This document shows positions 18,002-27,044 of a stretch of DNA of 50,149 nt, piece after piece. This stretch comes from Planctomycetaceae bacterium. Lineage in GTDB: Bacteria > Planctomycetota > Planctomycetia > Planctomycetales > Planctomycetaceae. The stretch is taken from NCBI GenBank assembly GCA_029259815.1, contig JAJDEJ010000121.1:1-50149 (forward strand), given 5' to 3'. Position 1 is the stretch's first letter. Every line of letters starts with the position of its first letter. Both the position numbers and the translations under genes were made by a program. Under the pieces are notes generated by a model. That model was not told where the DNA came from. It did no database searches and was given only the letters and a program-made list of their open reading frames with translations.

Positions 18002-19279
18002 ATGCCTGTCACAGCCGTCGTTGGCCTGCAATGGGGCGACGAAGCCAAAGGCAAGATTGTCGACCTGCTGACCGATCAACATGACGTCGTTGTCCGCTAT
18101 CTCGGCGGCAACAACGCCGGCCACACGGTCATGTTCGGCGGCGAGACGTACAAACTGTCGCTGCTCCCCTCCGGCATCCTCCGCAAAGGCGTGACGAACG
18201 TCGTCGCGACCGGAGTGGTCATCAACCCGCAGGCATTTCTTGACGAGATGACGGCCCTGACCGAGCGGGGCGTCGAGATCGGTGAACTGCTCATCAGCGA
18301 CCGAGCCCACGTCATCTTCCCCCACCATATGGCAGAGGAAGCGGTCCTCGAAGAGAGCCGGGGCGACGACGCCATCGGCACCACCATGCGCGGCATCGGC
18401 ACCTGTTATCGCGACAAGATCGGACGCACCCACGCCATTCGCATGGGCGACCTCTACCGGCCCGACTTCTTCCACCAGCGATTGACCGACGTCATCGCGC
18501 AGAAGAACACGATCCTCTCAGCCGTCAATCCGAAGTTCGAACCGCTCGAACCTGACGCCATCTTCGCCGAGTACACCGGCTACGCCGAGCGGCTCAGACC
18601 GCACGTCTGCGACACAACCGCCTACCTGCACAAGGCCCTCAAGAGTGGCAAGTCCATGCTGTTCGAAGGCGCTCAAGGCAGTCTCCTCGACATCGATCAT
18701 GGCACGTTTCCATACGTGACGTCCTCCAACAGCAGCGGCTGCGGCATTCATGTCGGCAGCGGGGTTCCCGAACGAGCGATCGACCGCATGATCGGCGTCG
18801 TCAAGGCGTACACCACCCGTGTCGGCGGCGGTCCCTGTCCAACCGAACTTGATGACGAGACGGGCCTACACATCCGCGACGAGGGCAACGAGTACGGCAC
18901 CGTCACCGGTCGCCCTCGCCGCTGCGGCTGGTTCGATGCCGTCGCCACCGGGTATGGTGCCCGCGTGAGTGGCGTCGACTGTCTCGCCGTCATGCTGCTC
19001 GACGTGCTCAGTAAACTCGACGAGGTCAAAATCTGCGAGGCCTACGAAATCGACGGCGAACGCACGACCGACTTCCCGTCACACGCTGCCGATCTGGCAA
19101 AAGCCAAACCGATCTATCGCACACTGCCAGGCTGGAAGACCGACATCACCGGAGTCCGAGAACTCAGCGATCTCCCCAAAGAAGCCCGTGCGTACATCGA
19201 CGCCATCGCCGAATTGATCGATTTCCCCGTCGAGATCGTCTCCGTCGGCCCCGATCGCGAACAAACGATGTTCACGTGA
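18002..19279 (+). CDS. purA: Adenylosuccinate synthetase
   Basis: The 425-residue enzyme condenses IMP and aspartate with GTP hydrolysis to adenylosuccinate, the committed step to AMP, in the cytosol. The P-loop GDEAKGK is at residues 12-18 with catalytic Asp13, and His41 lies in NNAGHTV. Other signatures are [31 protein letters not shown] and [12 protein letters not shown]. Length is typical (about 430). AAGGA lies eight bases before the ATG at 18002; the longer frame to 17921 is not needed. The gene stands alone, divergent from hemD. Confidence 0.98.
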   Translation: MPVTAVVGLQWGDEAKGKIVDLLTDQHDVVVRYLGGNNAGHTVMFGGETYKLSLLPSGILRKGVTNVVATGVVINPQAFLDEMTALTERGVEIGELLISDRAHVIFPHHMAEEAVLEESRGDDAIGTTMRGIGTCYRDKIGRTHAIRMGDLYRPDFFHQRLTDVIAQKNTILSAVNPKFEPLEPDAIFAEYTGYAERLRPHVCDTTAYLHKALKSGKSMLFEGAQGSLLDIDHGTFPYVTSSNSSGCGIHVGSGVPERAIDRMIGVVKAYTTRVGGGPCPTELDDETGLHIRDEGNEYGTVTGRPRRCGWFDAVATGYGARVSGVDCLAVMLLDVLSKLDEVKICEAYEIDGERTTDFPSHAADLAKAKPIYRTLPGWKTDITGVRELSDLPKEARAYIDAIAELIDFPVEIVSVGPDREQTMFT

Positions 19280-19295
19280 GAGTAGTCAATACTGC

Positions 19296-19392
19296 GTAGG
19301 ACGGACTTCCGAGTCCGTCCTCTGTGACTTCACGACGTGAGTCTCGTTCTCAAATGCCTGTGACTCTGGACGGATTTGGAAATCCGTCCTAC
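19296..19392. repeat. GGACGGACTTCC palindrome pair, copy 2
   Basis: 19296-19320 begins GTAGGACGGACTTCC and 19368-19392 ends AAATCCGTCCTAC; the two halves are inverted copies with a few mismatches. It is related to the element at 15730-15799. It starts 17 bases after the purA stop and could also end that transcript. Confidence 0.78.
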
Positions 19393-19476
19393 GGAAAACG
19401 CACCCGATGTCCGTCGGGTGGACCCACAATATCAGGGCCATGCGCTGCGCTCCTGACCCTGCCACCCAACGTTTCC

Positions 19477-19851
19477 TCACGATTCGGTCGGATGACCCGC
19501 GTTGTTCCAGCCCTTCCAGCCGCCGTCCATCGAGACGACGCTCGTGTAGCCCATGTCCTGGATGGCGTCCGCTGCGAGAGCCGAACGGAATCCGCCACCA
19601 CAGTAGAGCACGATCGGTGCGTCGACATCCGCGATCGTCTTCTCGATGTCCCGTTCGATGACCCCTTTGCCAAGGTGGATTGCCCCAGGGAGATGCCCCT
19701 TGGCATACTCACTCTCTTCACGGACGTCGACCAGATGAAACGTCTCACCGGCGTCGAGCCGCGCCTTGACGTCGTCGACCTCACACTCAGCGACTCGTGA
19801 CTTCGCGTCGTTGACGATCTCCAGAAACTTTGGGGCATGTGACTTCGCCAT
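19477..19851 (-). CDS. Rhodanese-domain sulfurtransferase-like protein
   Basis: The 124-residue protein is a single-domain rhodanese. The usual order is visible: HLVDVREESEYAKGHLPGAIH (about 39-59) and the active-site loop CGGGFRS with Cys near residue 84. The Cys is expected to carry persulfide sulfur for transfer or detoxification. An AAGGAG ribosome site precedes the ATG. It lies downstream of pheT on the same strand, with a large hairpin between them (19898-19962), so it may be transcribed on its own. Its partner in the cell is unknown. Confidence 0.9.
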   Translation of the reverse strand: MAKSHAPKFLEIVNDAKSRVAECEVDDVKARLDAGETFHLVDVREESEYAKGHLPGAIHLGKGVIERDIEKTIADVDAPIVLYCGGGFRSALAADAIQDMGYTSVVSMDGGWKGWNNAGHPTES

Positions 19852-19897
19852 TGGTCTTCTCCTTTGTGGTCCGTGATATGTATTCGTCCGCGCTCAT

Positions 19898-19962
19898 CGC
19901 TTGCGGATTAGCACGACCAGTACGTGTCGATGATGTCTTCCGGTCGTGCTAATCCGCAAGCG
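19898..19962. repeat. Hairpin with perfect 21-bp arms between pheT and the rhodanese gene
   Basis: Bases 19898-19918 are the exact reverse complement of 19942-19962 around a 23-base loop; the arms contain GCGGATTAGCACGACC. It lies 25 bases beyond the pheT stop codon, where it could act as a terminator, but no minus-strand T-run follows. Confidence 0.85.
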
Positions 19963-19987
19963 CCAATCGTGTGTCGAATGAGATCGG

Positions 19988-22006
19988 TCAACGTTGGACC
20001 GCCCCGAGTTGTTGTTCACACGCAGCGACGACCGTTTTTTGAGCCGTGTCGACTTCCTCACTCGTGAGGGTGCGATCCGGCGAACGATACGCGACCGACA
20101 GCACGTATGACTTTTTGCCGACCGGGATTTGTTTGCCTCGATACTGATCGACGAAAGACACCCCGTCCAACAGCGGGCCTGCGGAGATCTGCACGATGCG
20201 TTCGAGTTCCTGCCACGTGACCGCGTCATCGAGGACGAAGTTCAAATCCCGCTGCATGCTCGGATACTGCGGCAGCGACGCGTACTGCGGCGTGCGTTCG
20301 AGAGCGTCGATCAAGGGTCCCAAATCGAGCTCACAAACCGTCACCGCATCACGCAGGTCGAGCCGGTCAGTCACATCGCGATCGAGTTCCCCCAGCCACC
20401 CCCAAGGCTTGCCGTTGAGCAAGACCTCGGCACCCCGGCCCGCAGCGAACTGGGGGACACCCGCCGGCTGTGCCGTCACGGCGGAATTGGCATTGATGGT
20501 ATGAGCGAGTGTGTCCAGCAATCCTCGCACGGTGGCGAATGAATCCCCTGTGACGAAACTCAGCATCGTCGGCTGCGTCGACGGGTCTTCGGGTGTCGCG
20601 GCGAGGTACACACTCGCAATCTCGAACAGCCGTGCGTTGAACGTGCCTTGCCGTTCGTTCTCTCTCCGACTGACGAGCAGATTCGGCACCAGACTCTGCC
20701 GCAGGATGTTCTCGTGCTTGCGTGAGGAGTGCTCGACGCTCAACGGCTCGAAATCTCCACGAGGCGTGAACAAATCAAAAGTCTCGCGGCTGACGAAGCT
20801 CATGGTCACCGCCTCGTGGTATCCGGCAGCGGTCAGCACATCACTGACGCGGTCCCGCACGACATCGCGGGCCGTGTCGATCGTGGCCACAACGGGGATC
20901 ACGACGTCCTCAGGAACGCGGTCGTACCCATGAATGCGGCCGATCTCTTCGATGAGGTCGCACTCGCGGGTCAGGTCACGCCGCCAGGACGGAGCGACGA
21001 ACGCCGCCATGTCGTCAGATGCCTCGCCAACCGGGGTCATGCCCAGATCGGTCAGAATGCGGACACACTCCTTCGGCAGTATGTTGATCCCAAGTGATCG
21101 CGAGATCTGATCGAATCGCAGCAGGACCGCGTTCGGCTCCCACTGCGGGATGTCGCCGGCGATGACCGGTTCATCAAGGAGAATGCCGCCGGAGGTTGCG
21201 AGGATCAACTCGCAGCAACGATTCGACGCCCACAGCAGTTGTTGCTCATCGACACCCCGCTCAAACCGGTACGACGAATCACTGAACAGGCTGAGCTTGC
21301 GCGCCGCTCCGCGAATGGCCAGTGGATCGAAATTCGCCGTCTCAATGAGCACGTTCTGGGTGCGATCACTGATCTCGGTCGACGCTCCCCCCATCACGCC
21401 GCCAATCGCAACCGCATTTTCAGCGTCGGCGATGACACACATGTCGCTCGTCAGCGGGTACGTCTTGTGATCGATGGCCTCGATCGTTTCGCCTTCATGT
21501 GCGCGTCGGACGATGATGCGTTGGCCACCAAGCTTGTCAAAGTCGAACGCGTGCAGTGGTTGTCCGCACTCCATCAGCACGTAGTTCGTGATGTCGACGA
21601 TGTTGTTGATCGGCGTGATACCGAGCGTCCGAAGCCGCGATTGAATCCACGCCGGACTCGGACCGACCGTCACTCCTTTGATGACTCGTGCGACGTATTG
21701 TGGACAGAGATCGGGGCACTCGATCTCGACCGACGTCACACCCGCAGTCTTCTCGGAACCCGTAGTCACTTCGGCTTCAGGAATCGTCAACGGCTGATCG
21801 AACAACACGCCGACTTCCCGGGCGACGCCGATGTGACCCAGACAGTCGGGACGGTTCGACGTCACTTCGAGATCGATGGCGGTGTCCCCCTCGACATCTT
21901 CGACGCCTTCGAGGTTGAGGCCGCTCATGGTCAGTCGATCGGTGAGTTCGCCGACCGACATATCGAGTGAGACGTATTCGTTCAGCCAGTTGTGTGAGAC
22001 AATCAT
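19988..22006 (-). CDS. pheT: Phenylalanyl-tRNA synthetase beta subunit lacking the tRNA-binding domain
   Basis: The 672-residue protein is the beta chain of the cytosolic alpha2-beta2 enzyme that charges tRNA-Phe. The usual order is present: N-terminal helix WLNEYVSLDMSVGELTDRLT, B3/B4 editing region (PINNIVDITNYVLMECGQPL), B5 region (RISRSLGINILP-like), core domain, and C-terminal anticodon-binding FDX-ACB domain (PQYPSMQRDLNFVLDD). What is missing is the EMAP/OB tRNA-binding domain: residue 40 runs directly into IDLEVTSNRPDCLGHIG, so about 110 residues present in the E. coli protein (795 residues) are absent. That explains the short length. pheS is not adjacent. No good ribosome site is visible. 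Confidence 0.95.
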   Translation of the reverse strand: MIVSHNWLNEYVSLDMSVGELTDRLTMSGLNLEGVEDVEGDTAIDLEVTSNRPDCLGHIGVAREVGVLFDQPLTIPEAEVTTGSEKTAGVTSVEIECPDLCPQYVARVIKGVTVGPSPAWIQSRLRTLGITPINNIVDITNYVLMECGQPLHAFDFDKLGGQRIIVRRAHEGETIEAIDHKTYPLTSDMCVIADAENAVAIGGVMGGASTEISDRTQNVLIETANFDPLAIRGAARKLSLFSDSSYRFERGVDEQQLLWASNRCCELILATSGGILLDEPVIAGDIPQWEPNAVLLRFDQISRSLGINILPKECVRILTDLGMTPVGEASDDMAAFVAPSWRRDLTRECDLIEEIGRIHGYDRVPEDVVIPVVATIDTARDVVRDRVSDVLTAAGYHEAVTMSFVSRETFDLFTPRGDFEPLSVEHSSRKHENILRQSLVPNLLVSRRENERQGTFNARLFEIASVYLAATPEDPSTQPTMLSFVTGDSFATVRGLLDTLAHTINANSAVTAQPAGVPQFAAGRGAEVLLNGKPWGWLGELDRDVTDRLDLRDAVTVCELDLGPLIDALERTPQYASLPQYPSMQRDLNFVLDDAVTWQELERIVQISAGPLLDGVSFVDQYRGKQIPVGKKSYVLSVAYRSPDRTLTSEEVDTAQKTVVAACEQQLGAVQR

Positions 22007-22020
22007 GATTCATCATTACA

Positions 22021-22093
22021 AAGCCCACGGGCAACGCCCCGTGGGTCTAACATGAACCTGCAGACAGACCCACGGGGCGTTGCCCGTGGGCTT
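22021..22093. repeat. Hairpin with perfect 28-bp arms between the HerA-like gene and pheT
   Basis: Bases 22021-22048 are the exact reverse complement of 22066-22093 with a 17-base loop; the arms contain CACGGGCAACGCCCCGTG. It fills most of the 91-base gap between two minus-strand genes and ends five bases from the stop codon of the HerA-like gene. A transcript running into pheT would form it, so it could reduce or stop readthrough. Confidence 0.9.
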
Positions 22094-22097
22094 GGGG

Positions 22098-24566
22098 TCA
22101 CTCAGACATCTCCCATGCGGGTTCGATGATGTCAGCGCGGTGGGGCATCCAGAGGAGGGCGACGTTTTCGAGGTCGATGTCGGATTTCCGCGGTTTGATT
22201 TCGTAGGTCTTGCTCTCGAGCGTCTCGGCGTTGAACTCGGCCTGGATGTTACCGCTGGCCTCCTCCAATTCGGATTCGAGGTCCTCTTTCTCTTCCAATT
22301 CGGCTTCGAACTTTTCCTGTGCCAGTTTGATATCGGCCGCCTGTTTGGAGGCTCGTGAGTGGGCCCGCATGGCGGAGCCGGCTCGGGAAACGCTTGTGGC
22401 ACTGGCCAGCTTACGACCAAACAGAGCCCCGAGGATCGACGTGCCGGTCGAGACCCAGGCGGACTGTTTGGCAGTCGCAGCTTGCTCCTCCTCAGTGGCC
22501 ACGCGATGCTCGGCTCGCATGATCGATTCGTCCTGCTTCTCGATCTTTGAGGCGTACTTGGCCCGGATCTTTTCGACTTCGAGGTCTCGCATCTCTCGGG
22601 CATCCTGACGTAACTCGACGCGGAAGTCCCCCTCGCTTTGGCCTGGCTGCGAGTACTTCTTCAGCTTGGGGCAGTCGAACAGTTTGACACGCTCGTGGCG
22701 GTAAAGTTCATCTTTGAGAGCCGTCTTCCACTTCGTGTATTTGGTTGATTTCGACAGATCGCTCGGCAGCTCGACGAACCCTGCTTCCGGCAACGGGTCG
22801 CGGTCGAGATCGTTCGTCTGCAAGGGGAGCGACTCGGCATCCCTCCAGGGATTAGCCCGCACGCGACTGTCGGCTCTGACGAAGCGAAACACGTCACGCG
22901 ATTCGCTGACGTCCGACTTGCTGTCATCGAAATGCACGCAGCCGTATCCGACGAGTGCAGGCTCGTATCGGATGGGAGCCTCGCGCGGCACGCTGCGTGC
23001 GATCGGCAGATAGACTTGATCGATCTTCGACGAGAGCACGGGCGGACGCGTTTCCAGTCCGGGGTCGACGGACGCGGCGTCGGTCGGTATCGAGGGGGTG
23101 ACCGGAGCCGCTGCGGCAGAGGTCGGGCTCACCGGTGCGTGCGAAACAGCGAGCTTGCGGTCCGCCATCAGCTTGACGATCTGCTCACGGGTCATGGGAC
23201 CACTGAGGTACGACAGGGCCCACCTCGTATGGAACACACACGGCTGGTCCTCATGCACGTTATTCAGCAGGAACACGCGACTGCTGACACCGGAGAGGAT
23301 TTGCTCCATGCGTGCCCGGTCGAACTGCACGCCCGCGTTGGCCGAGGCGCCTTCGAGTCCGTCGAGCACTCGCATCTTGTCCCGTTCGGTTTGCAACCGT
23401 CCCAGGAACCAGGTGCCCGCGTTCGAGAGAGCCTTGTAGTCGAGGTCGACAGGATTTTGCGTTGCGAGGACCAGTCCGAGGCCGAACGCACGGGCCTGTT
23501 TCAACAACGTGAGCAGAGGCATCTTTGAAGGAGGATTGGCCGTCGGAGGGAGATAGCCGAACACCTCGTCCATGTAGAGCAGGGCACGGAGGCTCGACGT
23601 CCCGGACTGCGATCGCATCCATGCGGTGATCTCGTTCAGCAGAATGGTCACAAAGAACATCCGCTGTTGATCAGAGAGGTGGGCGATCGACAGGACGGAG
23701 ATGCGCGGCTTGCCCTCAGGAGTGTACAGCAGCCGTTGAATGTTGAGCGGCTCACCCTGCATCCAACCGGAGAAGCCGGGCGAGGCGAGAACGTTGTTGA
23801 GCGTCATCGCCAGTTGCATACGGTCGCCCGGCGGGAAGATCTGGTCGAGGTCCATGATGCCGACCTTGTGGAACGGCGGCGACTGGATCTCGTAGATCAG
23901 TGAGGCCATGTCGAGGTTCTTGCCCGCTCGCCAGGCGTGGTCGAGGATGTTCGACAGCAGGATGTGCTCGCGGCTGCGGAGGGGGTCCGCGTCGAGGTCG
24001 AGCAGTGTGCAGAGTCCGGACGCGGCACCGCTGACCCGTTCGCGCATCGCATCCATACTGTTGAGCACAGCGGGCGACGGGGCATCGAGCGACTTGAGGA
24101 CCGTCAGTTGCAGACCCGCGTCCGAGCCAGGCGTGTAGATGGCGACGTCGGCTGCGTCCTTCAAACGTTGGATACGGTCCGGCTGTTGACCCCAGTCGGC
24201 GAGACCTCGCTTCCACAGAGATGCCCGGTCAGCGGCATACTCATCCTGCGACATGCCTTTCCGGGCCGCTTCGTCCTTTTGGACCCACGGTCGGAAGTCG
24301 GACGCTTTGAGGTCCGGAAAGTTGAGCAGCAGATTGCCCATGTCTCCCTTGGGATCGATGACGATGGAAGGGATGCCGTCGATAGCGGCTTCTTCGAGGA
24401 GGGTGATCCCCAGCCCCGTCTTGCCGCTGCCCGTCATGCCGACGATGACCCCGTGCGTGGTGAGGTCCTTCGAGTCGTACAGGATCAGGTCGTCCTCGAT
24501 CTCGCCCTGCTGCATGTCGAACGACTTGCCGAGGTAGAACGCACCGAGCTTTTCGTAGTCGATCAT
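22098..24566 (-). CDS. HerA/DUF87-type ATPase with C-terminal coiled coils
   Basis: The 822-residue protein has an N-terminal FtsK/HerA-like motor domain. Walker A is GMTGSGKT (43-50), followed by SIVIDPKGDMGN (67-78), and a Walker B-like strand LRALLYMDEVFGYLPP lies near 330. Sensor-like TQNPVDLDYKALSNAGTWFLGRLQT follows. HerA relatives translocate DNA or protein as hexamers. The C-terminal third has two charged coiled coils (around KYASKIEKQDESIMRAEHRV and KLAQEKFEAELEEKEDLESE) flanking a Gly/Ala-rich, weakly hydrophobic segment (STGTSILGALFGRKLASAT) that might sit in a membrane or drive assembly. It has no signal peptide and no recognisable nuclease or partner gene. The substrate is unknown. 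Confidence 0.85.
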   Translation of the reverse strand: MIDYEKLGAFYLGKSFDMQQGEIEDDLILYDSKDLTTHGVIVGMTGSGKTGLGITLLEEAAIDGIPSIVIDPKGDMGNLLLNFPDLKASDFRPWVQKDEAARKGMSQDEYAADRASLWKRGLADWGQQPDRIQRLKDAADVAIYTPGSDAGLQLTVLKSLDAPSPAVLNSMDAMRERVSGAASGLCTLLDLDADPLRSREHILLSNILDHAWRAGKNLDMASLIYEIQSPPFHKVGIMDLDQIFPPGDRMQLAMTLNNVLASPGFSGWMQGEPLNIQRLLYTPEGKPRISVLSIAHLSDQQRMFFVTILLNEITAWMRSQSGTSSLRALLYMDEVFGYLPPTANPPSKMPLLTLLKQARAFGLGLVLATQNPVDLDYKALSNAGTWFLGRLQTERDKMRVLDGLEGASANAGVQFDRARMEQILSGVSSRVFLLNNVHEDQPCVFHTRWALSYLSGPMTREQIVKLMADRKLAVSHAPVSPTSAAAAPVTPSIPTDAASVDPGLETRPPVLSSKIDQVYLPIARSVPREAPIRYEPALVGYGCVHFDDSKSDVSESRDVFRFVRADSRVRANPWRDAESLPLQTNDLDRDPLPEAGFVELPSDLSKSTKYTKWKTALKDELYRHERVKLFDCPKLKKYSQPGQSEGDFRVELRQDAREMRDLEVEKIRAKYASKIEKQDESIMRAEHRVATEEEQAATAKQSAWVSTGTSILGALFGRKLASATSVSRAGSAMRAHSRASKQAADIKLAQEKFEAELEEKEDLESELEEASGNIQAEFNAETLESKTYEIKPRKSDIDLENVALLWMPHRADIIEPAWEMSE

Positions 24567-24898
24567 GAGGGGCTGAGGGTCGGATGTTGCGGTCTCGTTC
24601 GCCCCTCTCCCCTTGGGGGAGAGGGGCCGTTTTCTCGCTTCAGCGAGAAAGCAGGGTGAGGGGTCGGCGGCGGGTCAGCATCGGTGCTCAACCGTGCATC
24701 GCCCCCTCACCCTGCTTTGAAGCCATCGGCTTCAAAGCTGTCCCTCTCCCCCAAGGGGAGAGGGTGTTCTCAAGCCGAAGCTCCCTGTAGACAGCACGAT
24801 AGTTGACGGCTACAACGCACGCAAACCTGTCTGACGGTGGTAATTTACGTGACCTACGCCGGGCAAATTCATTCTTACCGACTTGTCAACGGGAGGAC
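24567..24898. other. Divergent spacer filled with nested palindromes
   Basis: The region separates the HerA-like gene from the divergent channel gene and must hold both promoters. Most of it (24603-24764) is the nested palindrome listed next. No confident promoter was read. Confidence 0.5.
24603..24764. repeat. Nested palindrome array (CCCTCTCCCC type)
   Basis: The ends 24603-24625 and 24742-24764 are inverted copies, and each is itself close to palindromic. Inside are two separate hairpins, TTTCTCGCT against AGCGAGAAA (24631-24650) and CTTTGAAGCC against GGCTTCAAAG (24715-24737), and a GCAGGGTGAGGGG motif repeated in inverted form between them. The result is a cruciform-like composite. Related CCCTCTCCCC elements are common in planctomycete spacers. 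Confidence 0.8.
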
Positions 24899-25822
24899 AT
24901 GCTCGTGATTTTCTCGCAGTTGCTCGCTCAAGTTCCAACACCAGCGCCCGAAGAGACATCTGGCGTCCAAGAGGCCCCTCCGTCCGATCTCTGGGCTCAG
25001 TGGGCCAACTTCAAGGACGAGGCCTTCGACTACCTGCAGGCTCATGGCCCCCAGTTGGTCGTGAACATCGTGTCCGCGATCGTGATCTACTACGTGGGGA
25101 AGATCATTGCGGCGATCCTCACGCGGATGCTGGGTCGTGTGCTGAAACGAGCGAAGATCGACGAGATGCTCGTTCGCTTTCTCACGAACATCATCTACTA
25201 CGTGCTGTTGGCCGTGGTCGCGATGGCAGCGCTCGAACGCCTCGGCGTGGAGACGACATCGTTCGCAGCCGTGCTCGCGGCGGCCGGCTTCGCGATCGGG
25301 ATGGCTTTGCAAGGTTCACTGGGCAACTTTGCCGCCGGGGTGATGTTGATTGTCTTCCGGCCATTCAAAATGGGCGACTTCGTCGAAGCCGGAGGCGTGA
25401 CGGGCGTCGTCGAGGAGATTGCCATCTTCAGCACCATCCTCCGCACGCCCGACAACCGACGTGTGATCGTCCCCAACGGTGAGATCACCAGCAGCGTGAT
25501 CACTAATAACTCGCACAACCCCACACGCCGCATCGACCTCGTGATCGGTTGCGGGTACGGCGATGACCTATTAGCAGTCAAGTCATTCCTCAACGACGTG
25601 ATCGACGAAGAACCGCGCATTCTTGACGACCCGGAACCACAAGTTGCCGTCAGCGAGTTGGGCGACAGCAGCGTCAACTTCATCGTCAGGCCGTGGGTCA
25701 ATACAGTCGACTATGCTGCCGTGAAGTACGACCTCACCGAACGCATCAAACTGGGATTCGATCAACGCGGGTTCAACTTCCCGTTCCCGAGCCGGGATGT
25801 GTACACGCATGCGGAGGGGTGA
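24899..25822 (+). CDS. MscS-family mechanosensitive channel
   Basis: The 307-residue inner-membrane protein belongs to the small-conductance mechanosensitive channel family, which opens under membrane tension to release solutes on hypo-osmotic shock. Three hydrophobic segments are visible: VVNIVSAIVIYYVGKIIAAI, NIIYYVLLAVVAMAALERL and the pore-lining TM3 FAAVLAAAGFAIGMALQGSL. The beta domain follows (FRPFKMGDFVEAGGVTGVVE, then IVPNGEITSSVITN) and a C-terminal alpha/beta domain. A GGGAGG site precedes the ATG at 24899; the longer frame to 24803 is not supported. Length matches E. coli MscS (286). Confidence 0.95.
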   Translation: MLVIFSQLLAQVPTPAPEETSGVQEAPPSDLWAQWANFKDEAFDYLQAHGPQLVVNIVSAIVIYYVGKIIAAILTRMLGRVLKRAKIDEMLVRFLTNIIYYVLLAVVAMAALERLGVETTSFAAVLAAAGFAIGMALQGSLGNFAAGVMLIVFRPFKMGDFVEAGGVTGVVEEIAIFSTILRTPDNRRVIVPNGEITSSVITNNSHNPTRRIDLVIGCGYGDDLLAVKSFLNDVIDEEPRILDDPEPQVAVSELGDSSVNFIVRPWVNTVDYAAVKYDLTERIKLGFDQRGFNFPFPSRDVYTHAEG

Positions 25823-26038
25823 CTATTCAATGTACGGTGCCTCGATGCCGATGTGGCACCAGTACACGACATCTTGCTGACTTTCGCGAACCCTTGGTAT
25901 CAAGCTACTGTCAGAGATGATGAACGTAAAACACTTGACTTTGGATCGATCGAGACCGATACTATCGATGGAGGCTCGGCTGCGGAACGACTCATTGGGT
26001 GGTTCCAAAGGCATTGCCTCTTTTTTCTTGCGCCTGCA

Positions 26039-26923
26039 TCAAATTCGGCCAGAGCCATACGGGTTGGGAACGTATGCGATTCCCCAAGTCTTGAAAACTC
26101 GTTCATCGTTTTCACCCTCACCGACAAATTGAATTTGGTTCAGCCACGGTCCAAATTCATCAGCAATTTCTGATCGCGTCGGGCCGTCCATACCCTGTGA
26201 CGGCAACCGAAATCCCCAATTGAGGCAGTAGATACACATGTCTGCCGCTTGAACCGGGTAGGTCATGTCAGAGGAGACGAAGAATGGTGCAGGTACGATC
26301 CATGCTGTTCGATAGCGCCCCGTTGTTGAGCGCGTGAAGTAGGCCTCCATCTGTCGGACGAACTTACGATCAGCCGTCTTCTCAACTTCGTCCAGTATGA
26401 GCAAACCGTGTTCTCTTTTTGATTCGAGAAAATAGAAGAATCGTTCCAGCAGAAAGACATGATCTTTGCGAAGGAATTCATCAGGGACGGAGCCGGATGG
26501 TTGCCTTACGCTGGAAGGAATGATCGTTGCAAAGAGGACCGCATCGTGATCTCGCAGCAACTCGAATGTCCCTCGTGCCATCTCCAGACAAGCTTGACCG
26601 TAGGCCGTGAACTCATCGCGTGTGGGCGTCTTTTTTTCCAGCCCCTTTGTGAGGAAGCCACGACAATGCTTCCGACGAGATTCGGCACTCATGGGCGGCG
26701 ATTGGCTTGCGAACCGAAATCGTTTCTTATCCAGTAGAGTGCTCCCTTTCAATTCCTTTCGATAGAGATGCAGGCTGGCTCCAAAGCAGTCACGCTCCAA
26801 TCGCTGCATGGCCTGCACGAAAGGCCAGAGCTTGCCGTCGTTCAAAGCGACCCCACCTCGCACTTCGTACGGCATCTGCTTGTGGTCATGTCCGCTCTCG
26901 TCAAGAAACAGCAGCCAACTCAC
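26039..26923 (-). CDS. DUF3800 protein, predicted RNase H-like fold
   Basis: The 294-residue product begins MSWLLFLDESGHDH, the DES signature of DUF3800. Further conserved acidic sites are LLILDEVEKTADRKFVRQME (around 168-187) and the late VQAADMCIYCLNWGF segment. The family is thought to have an RNase H-like nuclease fold and is often found in defence or mobile contexts; no activity has been shown for this member. The start is GTG at 26923, with AGGAACAGGAATT just upstream. The gene is AT-richer than its neighbours, a hint of acquisition. It stands alone, and no phage or other defence gene flanks it. Confidence 0.85.
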   Translation of the reverse strand: MSWLLFLDESGHDHKQMPYEVRGGVALNDGKLWPFVQAMQRLERDCFGASLHLYRKELKGSTLLDKKRFRFASQSPPMSAESRRKHCRGFLTKGLEKKTPTRDEFTAYGQACLEMARGTFELLRDHDAVLFATIIPSSVRQPSGSVPDEFLRKDHVFLLERFFYFLESKREHGLLILDEVEKTADRKFVRQMEAYFTRSTTGRYRTAWIVPAPFFVSSDMTYPVQAADMCIYCLNWGFRLPSQGMDGPTRSEIADEFGPWLNQIQFVGEGENDERVFKTWGIAYVPNPYGSGRI

Positions 26924-27044
26924 AATTCCTGTTCCTAAATTTGGACGAATGCAGGTTCAATCGATCGGGCCTAATTGTCAGGAAACCAACAGATTCCGAG
27001 CGACAAAATGCAATCGAGCACAGCGATATGACTTGATGTTACTC

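Noticed and set aside
22098-26923. Defence island made of the HerA-like ATPase and DUF3800 protein
   Set aside because: They are on separate transcripts, split by the MscS channel gene, with no nuclease, methylase or phage gene nearby.
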